Positions 18,674 to 27,709 of a DNA stretch of 45,572 bases are shown here, in pieces (position 1 is the stretch's first letter; each line of letters opens with the position of its first letter). The notes under the pieces are model-generated. The model searched no databases, had not been told where the DNA came from, and saw nothing but the letters and a program-made list of their open reading frames with translations. The DNA is from Variovorax sp. (GTDB lineage: Bacteria > Pseudomonadota > Gammaproteobacteria > Burkholderiales > Burkholderiaceae_C): contig SEGS01000038.1 of assembly GCA_004210915.1 (NCBI GenBank), positions 1 to 45,572 on the forward strand, in the 5' to 3' direction. A program made the position numbers and the translations under genes.

Positions 18674-19524
18674 CAGGCGCACTTGGGAGTGACGGGCGTC
18701 GGGTCGTAGCCCTCGGTCCCCGGAACGCCGGTTCCTGGCGCGATCTTGACGGCGGCATCGTCGGCGCCTGGCTGAAAGCCGAACCATTTGACCGCGAGCT
18801 TCGCGACGGTGCCGTCCTTCTTCATGCACTTGAGCGCATTCGAGGCGGCATCGCGTCCGGCCTTGTCGTCCATGCGGAAGGGCAGTGCCCACACCAGGCC
18901 GGTCTTGATGGTGTAGCTGGTCTTCAGACTGGGGTTCTGTTTGGCCGCCCAGGCCACCACGGTGGTGCCTGCCAGGTTGTAGTCAGCGCGGCCCGACTGG
19001 ACCGCCTGCACCGCGTCGGCATTGCCGCCATACACATCGAACTTGAAGCCGTATTTGTCGGCGTTTTCGCGCGCCCAGCCTTCGTAGTTGGATCCCTTGT
19101 TGACCGCGACCGTCTTGCCCTTGAGGTCTTCGAGCTTCACGATGGCGGGCGCCGCCTTGGTGCCCAGGAATGTGTAGTCGGTGTCGAGATAGCCTTCCGT
19201 GAACAGCAGAGACTTCGCTCGCTCGGGCGTGACGGTGACAGGAGCCACCAGGAAGTCATAGCGGCGGCTGTTGAGGCCAGGCACAAGCCCGGAAAACTCC
19301 GCGCCCTCGATCTCGATCTTGCGACCCAGGCGTTTGGCCAGTTCCTCGCCCAGATCGACGTTGAAGCCCTGAACGCCGCCGCCCAGCTTGGCCATGGCAT
19401 GCGGCGCGAAGGTGGCGTCGACCGCAGAGCGAAGCGGCGCTTGCGCATTGGCGGTGGTGGCGCCGACGCACACAAGTGCAGCAGGCACGGCGCGAAGGCA
19501 CAAGGAAACGATCGTGGACTTCAT
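18673..19524 (-). CDS. Periplasmic solute-binding protein of the polar amino-acid ABC transporter (SBP_bac_3)
   Basis: The 283-residue product has a signal peptide (about residues 1-28, ending TTANAQA). The type 3 binding-protein fold shows [66 protein letters not shown] and [16 protein letters not shown]. The conserved Arg-Asp ligand-binding positions of amino-acid binders appear present, so an amino-acid-like ligand with free carboxylate and amine is plausible. It lies 89 bases after the hydantoinase gene, the longest gap in this part of the leftward set. Confidence 0.92.
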   Translation of the reverse strand: MKSTIVSLCLRAVPAALVCVGATTANAQAPLRSAVDATFAPHAMAKLGGGVQGFNVDLGEELAKRLGRKIEIEGAEFSGLVPGLNSRRYDFLVAPVTVTPERAKSLLFTEGYLDTDYTFLGTKAAPAIVKLEDLKGKTVAVNKGSNYEGWARENADKYGFKFDVYGGNADAVQAVQSGRADYNLAGTTVVAWAAKQNPSLKTSYTIKTGLVWALPFRMDDKAGRDAASNALKCMKKDGTVAKLAVKWFGFQPGADDAAVKIAPGTGVPGTEGYDPTPVTPKCA

Positions 19525-19613
19525 GGTTCAACTCCTGATGGATGGAATGAAAAGCAGGGTGTGGTGATGGGGGGTCGGAAGGCCAGCCGCCGATCGGACG
19601 GGACCGATGGGGA

Positions 19614-21089
19614 TCAGGGCGCGCGTTGCAGGCCGACCAGCTGGCTGAACCGGCCTTGCGCTGCCGAGGCCGCAGGCTGATGGGTCAATGGATCGGGCCT
19701 TCCGCGCGCGATGTACTGGCCGCTGCCGCGCTCGACCTGAAGCTCGTTGTCCGCAACGACGCAGCGGCCGCGACTGAACACCATCTCCGGCCAGCCCTGC
19801 AGCACGCGACCCTCGTAGGGCGTGTAGCCCACGTTGTCGTGCAGCATCGCGGTGCCGACGGTCACGCTGCGTTCGGGGTTCCACAAGACGACATCGGCGT
19901 CCGCGCCGATCGCGATCGCGCCCTTGCGCGGCGCCAGGCCGTACATGCGGGCGTGATTGGTGGACGTGAGCGCCACGAATTCTTCGATCGACAGCCGCCC
20001 CTTCATCACGCCTTCGGAGAACAGCAGCGGCAAGCGCAACTCGATGCCCGGCACGCCGTTGGCCATCTCCTTGAAGGTGGTGGCATCGCCCTTGGGCAGC
20101 TTGCCGGAGGCATCGAAGCGGTAGGGCGCATGGTCCGACGAGTACACGCCCAGCGTCCCATCCTTGAGCCCGGCCCACACCGCTTCCTGCGAGTCGGCAT
20201 CCCTGGGTGGCGGACTGCAGCAGAACTTGGCGCCGTCCATGCCGGGAAGGTCGCTGTCGGAGGCTTCCAGAAAGAGGTATTGCGGGCAACTCTCGGCATA
20301 GACCGCCGCGCCCAGTCGGCGCGCATTGCGGATGACGTCGACCGTCTCGCGGCCGGCCACATGCACGATCAGCACCGGCACGTCGGCCAGCCGCGCCAGC
20401 GCGATCGCGCGGTTCGTGGCCTCGGACTCGGCCAGCTTGTCGTGGGCGACGGCATGGAACTTCGGTGCGACGTGGCCGCGCTCGAGCAACCGGTGCGCGA
20501 TCCAGCGGATCATGTCGTGGTTCTCCGCGTGCATCATCACCAGCGCGCCTTCCTGGCCCGCCACCGACATCACCTCGAGCAGCTGGTAGTCGTCGAGCTT
20601 GAGCTTGTCGTAGGTCATGTAGACCTTGAGCGAGGTGATGCCGTCGCGGATCACCTGGGGCAGGTGCTCGCGCAGCGCGGGTTCGTCCGGATTGGTCAGG
20701 ATCAGGTGGAAGCCATAGTCGATCACTGCCTTTTCGCGCGCAAGCTGGGCGTAGGCCGCGACCACGTCGGGAATGCTGTCGCTGCGATGCTGCGCCGCAA
20801 ACGAGAGGATCGTCGTGGTGCCGCCAAAGGCGGCCGACACCGTGCCTGAATAGAAGTCGTCGGCGCACATCACGCCCATGCCGGAGAGCTGCTCGATGTG
20901 GCAATGGCTGTCGATGCCCCCGGGCGTCACCCAGCGACCGCTGGCGTCAACGTCGCGGCGGCCTGGCGGGAGTTGCGGGGCGATCTGTGCGATCACGCCA
21001 TCGCGCACGCCGATGTCGGCGTGGAAGGTCCCGTCGGCATTGCTGATGCGGCCGTTGCGGATCGTCAGGTCGAAGGGGGTGTCGGTCAT
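19614..21089 (-). CDS. Dihydropyrimidinase/D-hydantoinase-type amidohydrolase
   Basis: This 491-residue cyclic amidase belongs to the urease-like amidohydrolase superfamily. The binuclear metal ligands are visible: H62/H64 in IDSHCHIEQ, probable carbamylated K155 in SLKVYMTYDK, H187 in MMHAEN, H243 in VHVAG and D319 in SSDHAPY. The substrate Tyr of hydantoinases is present in KVYMTY. Such enzymes open dihydropyrimidines, hydantoins or similar cyclic ureides to N-carbamoyl amino acids. No N-carbamoylase (beta-ureidopropionase or HyuC) lies in the window, so the final hydrolysis must be encoded elsewhere or the substrate differs. It follows the SDR gene by 12 bases. Confidence 0.9.
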   Translation of the reverse strand: MTDTPFDLTIRNGRISNADGTFHADIGVRDGVIAQIAPQLPPGRRDVDASGRWVTPGGIDSHCHIEQLSGMGVMCADDFYSGTVSAAFGGTTTILSFAAQHRSDSIPDVVAAYAQLAREKAVIDYGFHLILTNPDEPALREHLPQVIRDGITSLKVYMTYDKLKLDDYQLLEVMSVAGQEGALVMMHAENHDMIRWIAHRLLERGHVAPKFHAVAHDKLAESEATNRAIALARLADVPVLIVHVAGRETVDVIRNARRLGAAVYAESCPQYLFLEASDSDLPGMDGAKFCCSPPPRDADSQEAVWAGLKDGTLGVYSSDHAPYRFDASGKLPKGDATTFKEMANGVPGIELRLPLLFSEGVMKGRLSIEEFVALTSTNHARMYGLAPRKGAIAIGADADVVLWNPERSVTVGTAMLHDNVGYTPYEGRVLQGWPEMVFSRGRCVVADNELQVERGSGQYIARGRPDPLTHQPAASAAQGRFSQLVGLQRAP

Positions 21090-21101
21090 TGGCGTGCTCG
21101 A

Positions 21102-21881
21102 TCAGAAGGTGCCGGGATACGAACCGCCGTCCAGCAGCAGGTTCTGGGCCGTGATGAAACCGGCCTGGGCGCTGCACAGGAAGGCACAGGCGTCGCCGAA
21201 CTCGTGCGGCAGGCCAAAGCGACCGGCCGGGTTCGCGGCACGTCGACGCGCGAGCACCTCGTCGTCGGACTGTCCGTTGTCTTGCGCCCACTGGCGTGCG
21301 GTCTCGAGCAGGCGTTCGGTCTCGAACGGGCCGGGCAGCAGGTTGTTGATGGTGACGTTGTGCGCCACGTTCTGGCGTGCGATGCCTGCAACGAACCCCG
21401 TGAGCCCCGAGCGGGCACCGTTGGACAGGCCCAGGATGTCGATGGGCGCCTTCACGGCCGCCGATGTGATGTTGACGATGCGGCCGAAGCGGCGCGTCAC
21501 CATGCCGTCCAGCGTGGCGCGGATCATTTCGATGGGGGCCAGCATGTTGGCGTCGAGCGCGGCAATCCACGTCTCGCGATCCCAGTCCCTGAAGTGGCCC
21601 GGCTTGGGACCGCCGGCGTTGTTCACGAGGATGTCCGGTGCCGGGTGGGCGGCCAGCGCGGCGGCCCGCCCCGCCGGTGTGGTGATGTCGGCGACCACCG
21701 CATGCACGACCACGCCGGTCGTGCGGCGAATTTCATCGGCTGTGGTTTCGAGGGCCTCGCGGCCACGTGCCACCAGTGTCAGGTTGACGCCCTCGGTGGC
21801 CAGCGAAACGGCACAGGCCCTGCCCAAACCGCGACTCGATGCGCATACCAGCGCGTGGCGACCTTCCAATCCCAGCTTCAC
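21102..21881 (-). CDS. SDR-family oxidoreductase with non-canonical active site (SNxxR)
   Basis: The 259-residue Rossmann protein has the cofactor loop CASSRGLGRACAVSLA and NNAGGPKPGHF. The active-site Ser lies in VNITSAAVKAP. Thirteen residues later, where SDRs have YxxxK, it has SNGAR, so Tyr and Lys are replaced by Ser and Arg. The C-terminal LLLDGGSYPG is typical of FabG-like SDRs. It is the first gene of the leftward set, starting 177 bases from the operator at 22058-22072. The second island SDR (25220) shares the same motif. An NAD(P)-dependent reaction is likely, but the chemistry may not be classical. Confidence 0.88.
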   Translation of the reverse strand: MKLGLEGRHALVCASSRGLGRACAVSLATEGVNLTLVARGREALETTADEIRRTTGVVVHAVVADITTPAGRAAALAAHPAPDILVNNAGGPKPGHFRDWDRETWIAALDANMLAPIEMIRATLDGMVTRRFGRIVNITSAAVKAPIDILGLSNGARSGLTGFVAGIARQNVAHNVTINNLLPGPFETERLLETARQWAQDNGQSDDEVLARRRAANPAGRFGLPHEFGDACAFLCSAQAGFITAQNLLLDGGSYPGTF

Positions 21882-22057
21882 TGCGTTGCTCCCGCAGCGC
21901 GCATCGCAGCGCCTCGTCGGTCAGTCGACTGCGCAAGCGCAAAGCGCGAAGGTTGAGGTCCGGTGCGAAGCATGGAATGCGTTCCTCGAAGGCGTTGGGT
22001 TGCGTCCATTATTCAGACGCACCCCCTCCATGTCGCGTGACACTTTGAATGCCGTGA

Positions 22058-22072
22058 TTAACATCTTGTTAA
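22058..22072. promoter_or_regulatory. Probable LysR operator in front of the leftward set
   Basis: TTAACATCTTGTTAA is a dyad with 6-base arms and contains the T-N11-A core of LysR boxes. It overlaps the TAA stop of the LysR gene and lies about 180 bases upstream of the SDR start codon, in a gap (21882-22068) with no other recognised feature. A near-identical palindrome lies at 23000-23014. The pairing makes a specific regulator site likely. Confidence 0.6.
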
Positions 22073-22986
22073 GTGCTTTGGGTGGAAACCCGGAAGCCTT
22101 CGCGGACCATCACGCCTTGAAGTACCTCGACGAAGGCCTGGGCCAGCTGCGACATCGGCTCGGTCCGCAGCCGCACCAGCGTGGCTTTGAGCACCGGCGC
22201 ATTGAGCACCGGGCGCACGACGAACTTGCTCGCTGCCCAGCTGCGGGCCGAGAACTCGTCGACCAGCGCGATACCGGCACCCGCCTGCACCAGAGCGCAG
22301 GCGTTCTGAGGCGACCCCGCCTCGATCGCGGCCCGCAGGGTCTCGCCGCTGGACTCGAAGAGCGCGGCCACCATGGCGCCGAACGGCGACTCGCGGTCAT
22401 AAGAGATCAAGGGAAAAGGCACCAGATCGGCCACCGCCAGGGTGGCCCGTCGGGCCAGCGGGTGGTTGTAGGGGCAGATGCACACCAGCCGGCCGCTGCC
22501 GAGTTCTTCCATCTCCAGATTGGGATGATTCACGGGGAGGATGGTGACGGCGAGGTCGGCCTGCCGGTTCAGCAGTCGTTCGGTCAGCGGCGCGTGGCCC
22601 AGGTACTGGAACGTGAGCTTGACCTGCGGGTTGCCATGCCGGTACGCGGCCATGGCAAGGGGGATCACGGCCTGGCCGACGCTCGGGCTGGCCACCAGGT
22701 TCAGGATGCCTTCCTGGTGTTCACTGAGCTCGCGCGCAAGTTCGTTCACGCGCTTGACGCCAGCGTAGACCTGCTCGACCTCGTGAAAAAGCTTGCGGGC
22801 CTCGGGCGTGGCAAAGAGCCTGCCCCGAATGCGTTCGAACAACGGAAAACCGACCCGTGCCTCGGTGTGCGAGAGCAGGCGGCTGACGGCCGGCTGCGAT
22901 ACGAAGAGCAACTGCGATGCACCGCGGATCGAGCCCGTGATCATCACGGCGCGAAACACCTCGATTTGGCGAAGATTGAAGGACAT
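22069..22986 (-). CDS. LysR-family regulator of the catabolic island
   Basis: The 305-residue product has an N-terminal winged helix (about 1-60; LRQIEVFRAVMITGSIRGASQLLFVSQPAVSRLLSHTEARVGFPLFER). The effector-binding domain includes LVASPSVGQAVIPLAMAAY. The closest well-known resemblance is to NocR/OccR-like regulators of opine and amino-acid catabolism (MITGSIRGASQLLFVSQPAVSRL); this is from memory. It sits between the two catabolic gene sets and is divergent from the racemase gene. One operator copy is 14 bases before its own start, implying autoregulation. Confidence 0.92.
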   Translation of the reverse strand: MSFNLRQIEVFRAVMITGSIRGASQLLFVSQPAVSRLLSHTEARVGFPLFERIRGRLFATPEARKLFHEVEQVYAGVKRVNELARELSEHQEGILNLVASPSVGQAVIPLAMAAYRHGNPQVKLTFQYLGHAPLTERLLNRQADLAVTILPVNHPNLEMEELGSGRLVCICPYNHPLARRATLAVADLVPFPLISYDRESPFGAMVAALFESSGETLRAAIEAGSPQNACALVQAGAGIALVDEFSARSWAASKFVVRPVLNAPVLKATLVRLRTEPMSQLAQAFVEVLQGVMVREGFRVSTQST

Positions 22987-22999
22987 GGCGGTCAGGGAG

Positions 23000-23014
23000 A
23001 TAACAAGGTGTTAA
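23000..23014. promoter_or_regulatory. Probable LysR operator in the LysR/racemase divergent promoter
   Basis: ATAACAAGGTGTTAA, read on the reverse strand as TTAACACCTTGTTAT, matches the 22058-22072 palindrome at 13 of 15 positions and holds the same T-N11-A core. It lies 14-28 bases upstream of the LysR start codon and about 100 bases upstream of the racemase start, a suitable place for autorepression and activation of the divergent set. Confidence 0.6.
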
Positions 23015-23114
23015 TCATGACCGATGAATTGGCAAGTGTCGAAGCGCAAATGGACTTCTAAACTGCAAGTCGGCGGCACCCTCGCCGCCCGCCTTTTCAG
23101 GATCACGGATCGCC

Positions 23115-23774
23115 ATGCGTCAGACGCTCTACGTCATCAATCCCAACAGCAACGAGGCGGTCACGGCCGGTATCGACGCGGCCATGGAGCCGCTGCGCCG
23201 CAGCGACGGCCCGCGCATCGCGTGCGTGACGCTCGCCGATGGCCCGCCGGGCGTGCAGACCCAGCACGACGTCGACCGCGCCGCGCTCTCGGTGTACCGC
23301 TTCGCACAGGAGCACCAGGCCGACGCGGCGGGCTTCGTCACCGCCTGCTTCAGCGATCCCGGCTTGCACATGCTGCGCGAGATGCAGGGCGTGTTGTCGC
23401 TCGGCATCAGCGAGTGCGGCGCGCTGAGCGCAATGACACTGGGACAACGTTTTGGCGTGATCGCGATCCTGCAGGGATCGATCGCGCGTCATTGGCGAAC
23501 CTGGGGTGCCATGGGCATCACGCAGCGGGTCGCAGGCGAGGTGGCGATCGGCCGCACGGTGGCCGAGCTGTCCGACCAGGCGGCAACGCTCGCCGCCATG
23601 ATCGATGCCGGCCGCCGTCTGCGCGACGAGCAGGGCGCCAACGTGTTGCTGATGGGCTGTGCCGGCATGGCGCCGTTCCGCGGGCCGCTGCAGGATGCCA
23701 CCGGGCTGCCAGTAGTGGAGCCCACGCAGGCAGCCGTCTCCATGGCCCTGGGCCGGCTCCAGTTGGGCTGGTGA
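23115..23774 (+). CDS. Asp/Glu/hydantoin racemase-family protein
   Basis: The 219-residue product opens with YVINPNSNEAVTAGID, the hydantoin-racemase-type N-terminus. It has both catalytic cysteines: C78 in VTACFSDPG and C182 in LLMGCAGMA. These enzymes epimerise 5-substituted hydantoins or acidic amino acids without a cofactor by a two-base mechanism. The genomic link to a hydantoinase-type gene across the LysR gene favours a cyclic ureide or related substrate over Asp or Glu. The FAD enzyme gene starts four bases later, so the two are co-transcribed. Confidence 0.88.
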   Translation: MRQTLYVINPNSNEAVTAGIDAAMEPLRRSDGPRIACVTLADGPPGVQTQHDVDRAALSVYRFAQEHQADAAGFVTACFSDPGLHMLREMQGVLSLGISECGALSAMTLGQRFGVIAILQGSIARHWRTWGAMGITQRVAGEVAIGRTVAELSDQAATLAAMIDAGRRLRDEQGANVLLMGCAGMAPFRGPLQDATGLPVVEPTQAAVSMALGRLQLGW

Positions 23775-23778
23775 TCGC

Positions 23779-25194
23779 ATGAGCAATCTGCATCCCGAGC
23801 TCCTGCAGCGCCTCCACGCGGCGGTCGGCGACGCCGGCCTTTTGACGGACGACGAAGCCAAGGCGCCCTACGAAACCGACTGGCTCAAGAAATACACGGG
23901 CCGCAGCAGCATCGTCGTGCGTCCGGCCGACACTGCGCAGACCGCGGCGGTCATGCGCATCTGCCATGAGACGCACACACCGGTCGTCACCCAGGGTGGC
24001 AACACTGGCATGAGCGGCGGCGCCACCCCCGACGGCAGCGGCGCACAAGTCGTGCTCAGCACGGTCCGCATGAAGGCGATACGCGAGGTCGATCCTCTCA
24101 ACAACACACTGACCTGCGAAGCCGGGGTGCTTCTGGCCCATATCCAGGCAGCTGCTCACGACGTCGACCGCTTCTTTCCGCTGAGCCTGGGTTCCGAAGG
24201 CAGCTGCACCATCGGCGGCAACCTTGCCACCAACGCCGGCGGCATCGCGGTGCTGCGCTATGGCAACGCACGCGAGCTGGCGTTGGGGCTCGAGGTCGTA
24301 CTGCCCGATGGCCAGGTGTGGAATGGACTGCGCGCGCTGCGCAAGGACAACACCGGGTACGACCTGCGCGACCTGTTCATCGGCTCCGAGGGCACGCTCG
24401 GCGTCATCACGGCCGCCGTGCTCAAGCTCTACCCGCGCCCGATCGCACGTGCGACGGCGTGGGTCGGCACGCGCGACATCGACGCACTGGTGCAGCTGCT
24501 CGCACAGTTGCGCGGAGCGTGCGGCGAACGGTTGGTGGCGTTCGAGATGATGTCAGCCGAGTCGCTCGCGCTGATCCTTGCGCACGTGACCGATGTGCGC
24601 TCGCCGCTGACCGGGGACCATGCCTTTCACGCGCTCATCGAACTGGCCGACACCCAGGGCGAAGGGTTGGCCGCGCTGCTCGAAGGCGCGCTGGGTGACG
24701 CGCTGGAAAACGAATGGGTGCAGGACGTGGCCGTGAGCGTGAGCGGTGCGCAGGCCCAGTCCTTCTGGAAAATCCGCGAGGGCATTTCGCAGGCGCAGAT
24801 GCGCGCGGGCAAGGCGATCAAGCACGACATCGCACTGCCGATCCCTGCCATTCCAGCGTTCGCGATGCAGGCCGAGGCCGCGCTGCGTGAAGTCCAGCCG
24901 GAGGTGCGCATCATCAATTTCGGACATCTGGGCGACGGCAACCTGCACTACAACGTGCTGCTTCCCCTGGACACCCCGACCGATGTGCTCGCAGACACCA
25001 CTGTGCGCTTCAACCGCATCGTCCATGACCTGGTGGCCGCCGCCAACGGCAGCATCAGTGCCGAGCACGGGGTAGGACAACTGCGCCGCGACGAACTGCG
25101 GCACTACAAGTCGGACGTCGAATTCGATTTGATGATGCGCATCAAGCGCTCGCTCGATCCGAACCAGATCATGAACCCGGGCAAGCTCGTATAG
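23779..25194 (+). CDS. GlcD/D-2-hydroxy-acid dehydrogenase-type FAD-linked oxidoreductase
   Basis: The 471-residue protein has a PCMH/VAO-type FAD domain ([76 protein letters not shown]). The FAD-oxidase C-terminal domain carries [29 protein letters not shown] and the ending NPGKLV. Relatives oxidise D-lactate, glycolate or D-2-hydroxyglutarate to the 2-oxo acid and pass electrons to the respiratory chain or ETF. Here it probably oxidises a 2-hydroxy acid formed in the island's pathway. It is the middle gene of the rightward set. Confidence 0.92.
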   Translation: MSNLHPELLQRLHAAVGDAGLLTDDEAKAPYETDWLKKYTGRSSIVVRPADTAQTAAVMRICHETHTPVVTQGGNTGMSGGATPDGSGAQVVLSTVRMKAIREVDPLNNTLTCEAGVLLAHIQAAAHDVDRFFPLSLGSEGSCTIGGNLATNAGGIAVLRYGNARELALGLEVVLPDGQVWNGLRALRKDNTGYDLRDLFIGSEGTLGVITAAVLKLYPRPIARATAWVGTRDIDALVQLLAQLRGACGERLVAFEMMSAESLALILAHVTDVRSPLTGDHAFHALIELADTQGEGLAALLEGALGDALENEWVQDVAVSVSGAQAQSFWKIREGISQAQMRAGKAIKHDIALPIPAIPAFAMQAEAALREVQPEVRIINFGHLGDGNLHYNVLLPLDTPTDVLADTTVRFNRIVHDLVAAANGSISAEHGVGQLRRDELRHYKSDVEFDLMMRIKRSLDPNQIMNPGKLV

Positions 25195-25219
25195 CGCCCA
25201 CAACAAAGAAGGACAACAC

Positions 25220-26005
25220 ATGGACCTCGGACTTTCCGGAAAGACCGCTCTGGTGCTGGGTGCCGGCGGTGGGCTTGGCAGCGCCATCGCGCGCACGCTG
25301 GCCCGCGAAGGTGCCCACGTGGCGCTCGCCGACATCGACGTGGACGCAGCCCGCCGCGTGGCCGAAGAGATCGGTGCCACCGGGGCCAAGGCCATCGCGC
25401 TGCAATGGGATCTGGGCGATCTAGCGGCCATTGAATCGAACATCGCACGGGTCGAACAGGAGCTTGGACCTGTGGATGTGCTCATCAACAACACCGGTGG
25501 CCCGCCGCCGACGCCTGTCTCGGGCCAGGCCAGCGAGTTGTGGGCCAAGCATTTTCAGAGCATGGTCATGTCGGTGATCGCGATCACCGACCGTGTGCTG
25601 CCCGGCATGCGCGAACGGAAATTCGGTCGCATCGTGACCAGCACCTCGTCGGGCGTGGTGGCGCCAATCGCCAACCTGGGACTGTCCAACGCGCTGCGCA
25701 TGACGCTGCTGGGGTGGTCGAAAACTCTCGCACGCGAGGTCGGACGCGATGGAATCACATGCAACATCGTGCTCCCTGGACGGGTCGCGACCGCCCGCAT
25801 CCAGTTCCTCGACGAGCAGAAGGCCAAGCGGGAAGACCGGCCCGTGGCGGACGTGGCCAGCGAGAGCAATGCCTCCATCCCGCTCGGGCGCTATGGCGAC
25901 CCGCAGGAATACGCCGATGTCGTCGCGTTCCTCGCAAGCCGCAATGCGTCGTACGTGACGGGCTCGGTCGTGCGGGTGGACGGTGGCCTGCTGGCGAACA
26001 TCTAG
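25220..26005 (+). CDS. SDR-family oxidoreductase with non-canonical active site (SNxxR), rightward set
   Basis: The 261-residue Rossmann protein has cofactor loop [29 protein letters not shown] and conserved active-site Ser in [10 protein letters not shown]. Thirteen residues on it has SNALR instead of YxxxK. It shares the NNxGGP...GLSNxxR pattern with the SDR at 21102 but differs in the rest, so the two are paralogues of one divergent SDR subgroup. An AAGGA ribosome site precedes the ATG. It ends the rightward set, followed by a bidirectional terminator. Confidence 0.88.
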   Translation: MDLGLSGKTALVLGAGGGLGSAIARTLAREGAHVALADIDVDAARRVAEEIGATGAKAIALQWDLGDLAAIESNIARVEQELGPVDVLINNTGGPPPTPVSGQASELWAKHFQSMVMSVIAITDRVLPGMRERKFGRIVTSTSSGVVAPIANLGLSNALRMTLLGWSKTLAREVGRDGITCNIVLPGRVATARIQFLDEQKAKREDRPVADVASESNASIPLGRYGDPQEYADVVAFLASRNASYVTGSVVRVDGGLLANI

Positions 26006-26063
26006 CTCACCAATTGCTGCCGAGGCCTGCGCATTGCGCAGCTGCCGGTGCGGCTCAAAAAAG

Positions 26064-26090
26064 AAAAGCTCCCTGCGGGGAGCTTTTTTT
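26064..26090. terminator. Bidirectional intrinsic terminator
   Basis: AAAAGCTCCC (26064-26073) pairs with GGGAGCTTTT (26078-26087) around TGCG. Seven Ts follow on the plus strand, and on the reverse strand TTTT-C-TTTTTT follows. It can end both the rightward catabolic set and the tRNA-Leu transcript, isolating the island from its neighbour. Confidence 0.88.
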
Positions 26091-26101
26091 GTTTGAGGCT
26101 G

Positions 26102-26186
26102 TGGTGCCCGGGGCCGGAATCGAACCGGCACACCTTTCGGTGGGGGATTTTGAGTCCCCTGCGTCTACCAATTTCACCACCCGGGC
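26102..26186 (-). tRNA. tRNA-Leu (anticodon CAA)
   Basis: The reverse strand folds as an 85-base class II tRNA with encoded CCA. The acceptor is GCCCGGG/CCCGGGC with discriminator A. The D-arm contains TGGTAGACGC. The anticodon loop CTCAAAA gives CAA (reads UUG), followed by a long variable arm CACCGAAAGGTG and T-arm GGTTCGATTCC. On the same strand CATAAT at 26213-26208 is a plausible -10 box about 22 bases upstream. The gene is divergent from cysM, with 40 bases between them. Confidence 0.96.
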
Positions 26187-26226
26187 ACGAGCGGAAGCAA
26201 GCTCAAAATTATGGCACAGTGAAAGC

Positions 26227-27129
26227 ATGAACTACCCCACGATTGAAGATGCCATCGGCAAGACGCCATTGGTGGCCCTGCAGCGCATCGAGGCGGCCGA
26301 GAACGCAGGCCGCGGCAACGTGATCCTGGCCAAGCTCGAGGGCAACAATCCCGCCGGTTCGGTGAAGGACCGGCCCGCGCTGTCGATGATCCGGCGCGCC
26401 GAGGAGCGCGGCGAGATCAAGCCCGGCGACACCCTGATCGAAGCCACGTCCGGCAACACAGGCATCGCACTGGCGATGGCCGCAGCCGTCAGGGGCTATC
26501 GCATGGTGCTGATCATGCCGGAGGACCTGTCGGTAGAGCGCGCGCAGACCATGAAGGCCTTCGGTGCAGAGCTCTTGCTGACGCCCAAGAGCGGTGGCAT
26601 GGAGTACGCACGCGATCTGGCCGAGCAGATGGCGGGGCAAGGCAAGGGCCGGGTGCTCGACCAGTTTGCCAACGCGGACAACCCGCGCATCCACTACGAA
26701 ACGACCGGCCCGGAACTGTGGGCACAGACCGAGGGGCGCATCACCCACTTCGTGAGTGCGATGGGCACGACCGGCACGATCACCGGTGTGTCGCGCTTCC
26801 TGAAAGAGAAGAATGCCGCGGTCCGCATCGTCGGGGCGCAGCCCGATGAAGGCTCGCGCATCCCGGGCATTCGCAAGTGGCCGCAGGAGTACCTTCCCAG
26901 GATCTACGACCCGAGCCGCGTCGATCAGGTCGTGAATGTCAGCCAGGACGACGCCGAAGAAATGGCGCGCCGTCTCGCGCGTGAAGAGGGCATCTTCGGC
27001 GGCATCTCGGCCGCCGGCGCCTTGTGGGCGGCACTGGAAGTCGCCAAGACCGTCGAGAACGCGACCATCGTCTTCGTCGTCTGCGATCGCGGCGACCGTT
27101 ATCTCTCCACCGGAGTGTTTCCCGCATGA
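26227..27129 (+). CDS. cysM: Cysteine synthase B (O-acetylserine sulfhydrylase B)
   Basis: This 300-residue PLP enzyme makes cysteine from O-acetylserine and sulfide or thiosulfate. PLP lysine in NPAGSVKDRPALSM, cofactor phosphate loop GTTGTITGVSRFL, asparagine loop EATSGNTGIALAMAA and the CysM-type KWPQEYLPRIYDPSRVD distinguish it from CysK. It overlaps the downstream NUDIX gene by four bases (ATGA), so the two are coupled. Confidence 0.94.
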   Translation: MNYPTIEDAIGKTPLVALQRIEAAENAGRGNVILAKLEGNNPAGSVKDRPALSMIRRAEERGEIKPGDTLIEATSGNTGIALAMAAAVRGYRMVLIMPEDLSVERAQTMKAFGAELLLTPKSGGMEYARDLAEQMAGQGKGRVLDQFANADNPRIHYETTGPELWAQTEGRITHFVSAMGTTGTITGVSRFLKEKNAAVRIVGAQPDEGSRIPGIRKWPQEYLPRIYDPSRVDQVVNVSQDDAEEMARRLAREEGIFGGISAAGALWAALEVAKTVENATIVFVVCDRGDRYLSTGVFPA

Positions 27130-27683
27130 GCGCGCCCGATCCCCGCTTCTGCCAGGCCTGCGCCACGCCGCTCGAATGGATCGAGTCGCTGGAAGACGGC
27201 GGCCCCAAGGCGCGCCTGCGCTGCCCGGCCTGCGGCCACACGCACTGGAACAACCCGACGCCGGTGCTTGCTGCGATCGTCGAGTACCGCGGCCAGGTGC
27301 TGCTGGCACGCAACGCCGCCTGGCCGCAGAAGATGTACGCGTTGATCACCGGCTTCATGGAGGCTGGCGAGACGCCGCAGGAGGGCATCGCGCGCGAGAT
27401 CAAGGAGGAGACGAACCTCGACGCGAGCGAGCTCAACCTGGTCGGCGTCTACGATTTCAAGCGCATGAACCAGGTGATCATCGCGTACCACGCGGTGGCG
27501 GATGGCGACATCGCGTTGTCGCCGGAGCTGGTGGACTACCGCCTGTACGACCTGTCGGCGCTGCGTTGCTGGCCGGCCGGCACCGGTTATGCGCTGGCCG
27601 ACTGGTTGCGCACGCGCGGCCATGAGCCTGTGTTCTTCACTGCGGCCGAAAACGAAGAGCGCCGCCGCGGGCTGGCCTCCTAA
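27126..27683 (+). CDS. NUDIX hydrolase with N-terminal zinc ribbon
   Basis: The 185-residue product starts at the ATG overlapping the cysM stop. It has two CxxC pairs (FCQAC at 9-12 and CPACG near 33-36) forming a zinc ribbon, as in NudC-type NAD pyrophosphatases. The full Nudix box is GFMEAGETPQEGIAREIKEE. It is shorter than E. coli NudC (257) and lacks its N-terminal domain. The substrate is likely a nucleoside diphosphate derivative, not assignable further. Coupling to cysM may be positional only. Confidence 0.9.
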   Translation: MSAPDPRFCQACATPLEWIESLEDGGPKARLRCPACGHTHWNNPTPVLAAIVEYRGQVLLARNAAWPQKMYALITGFMEAGETPQEGIAREIKEETNLDASELNLVGVYDFKRMNQVIIAYHAVADGDIALSPELVDYRLYDLSALRCWPAGTGYALADWLRTRGHEPVFFTAAENEERRRGLAS

Positions 27684-27709
27684 AATCGCGCTTCGTCCCA
27701 AGGATCTCC

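Noticed and set aside
16695..18692. 665-codon open frame on the plus strand
   Set aside because: It is antisense to the ABC permease and ATPase genes, which have full family motifs.
22069..22986. LysR gene as a plain member of the leftward operon
   Set aside because: A 187-base gap with its own operator separates it from the SDR gene, which favours a separate promoter.
26102..26186. tRNA-Leu as an integration site for the catabolic island
   Set aside because: No integrase gene and no duplicate of the tRNA 3' end was seen in the window; the island also lacks obvious compositional shift.
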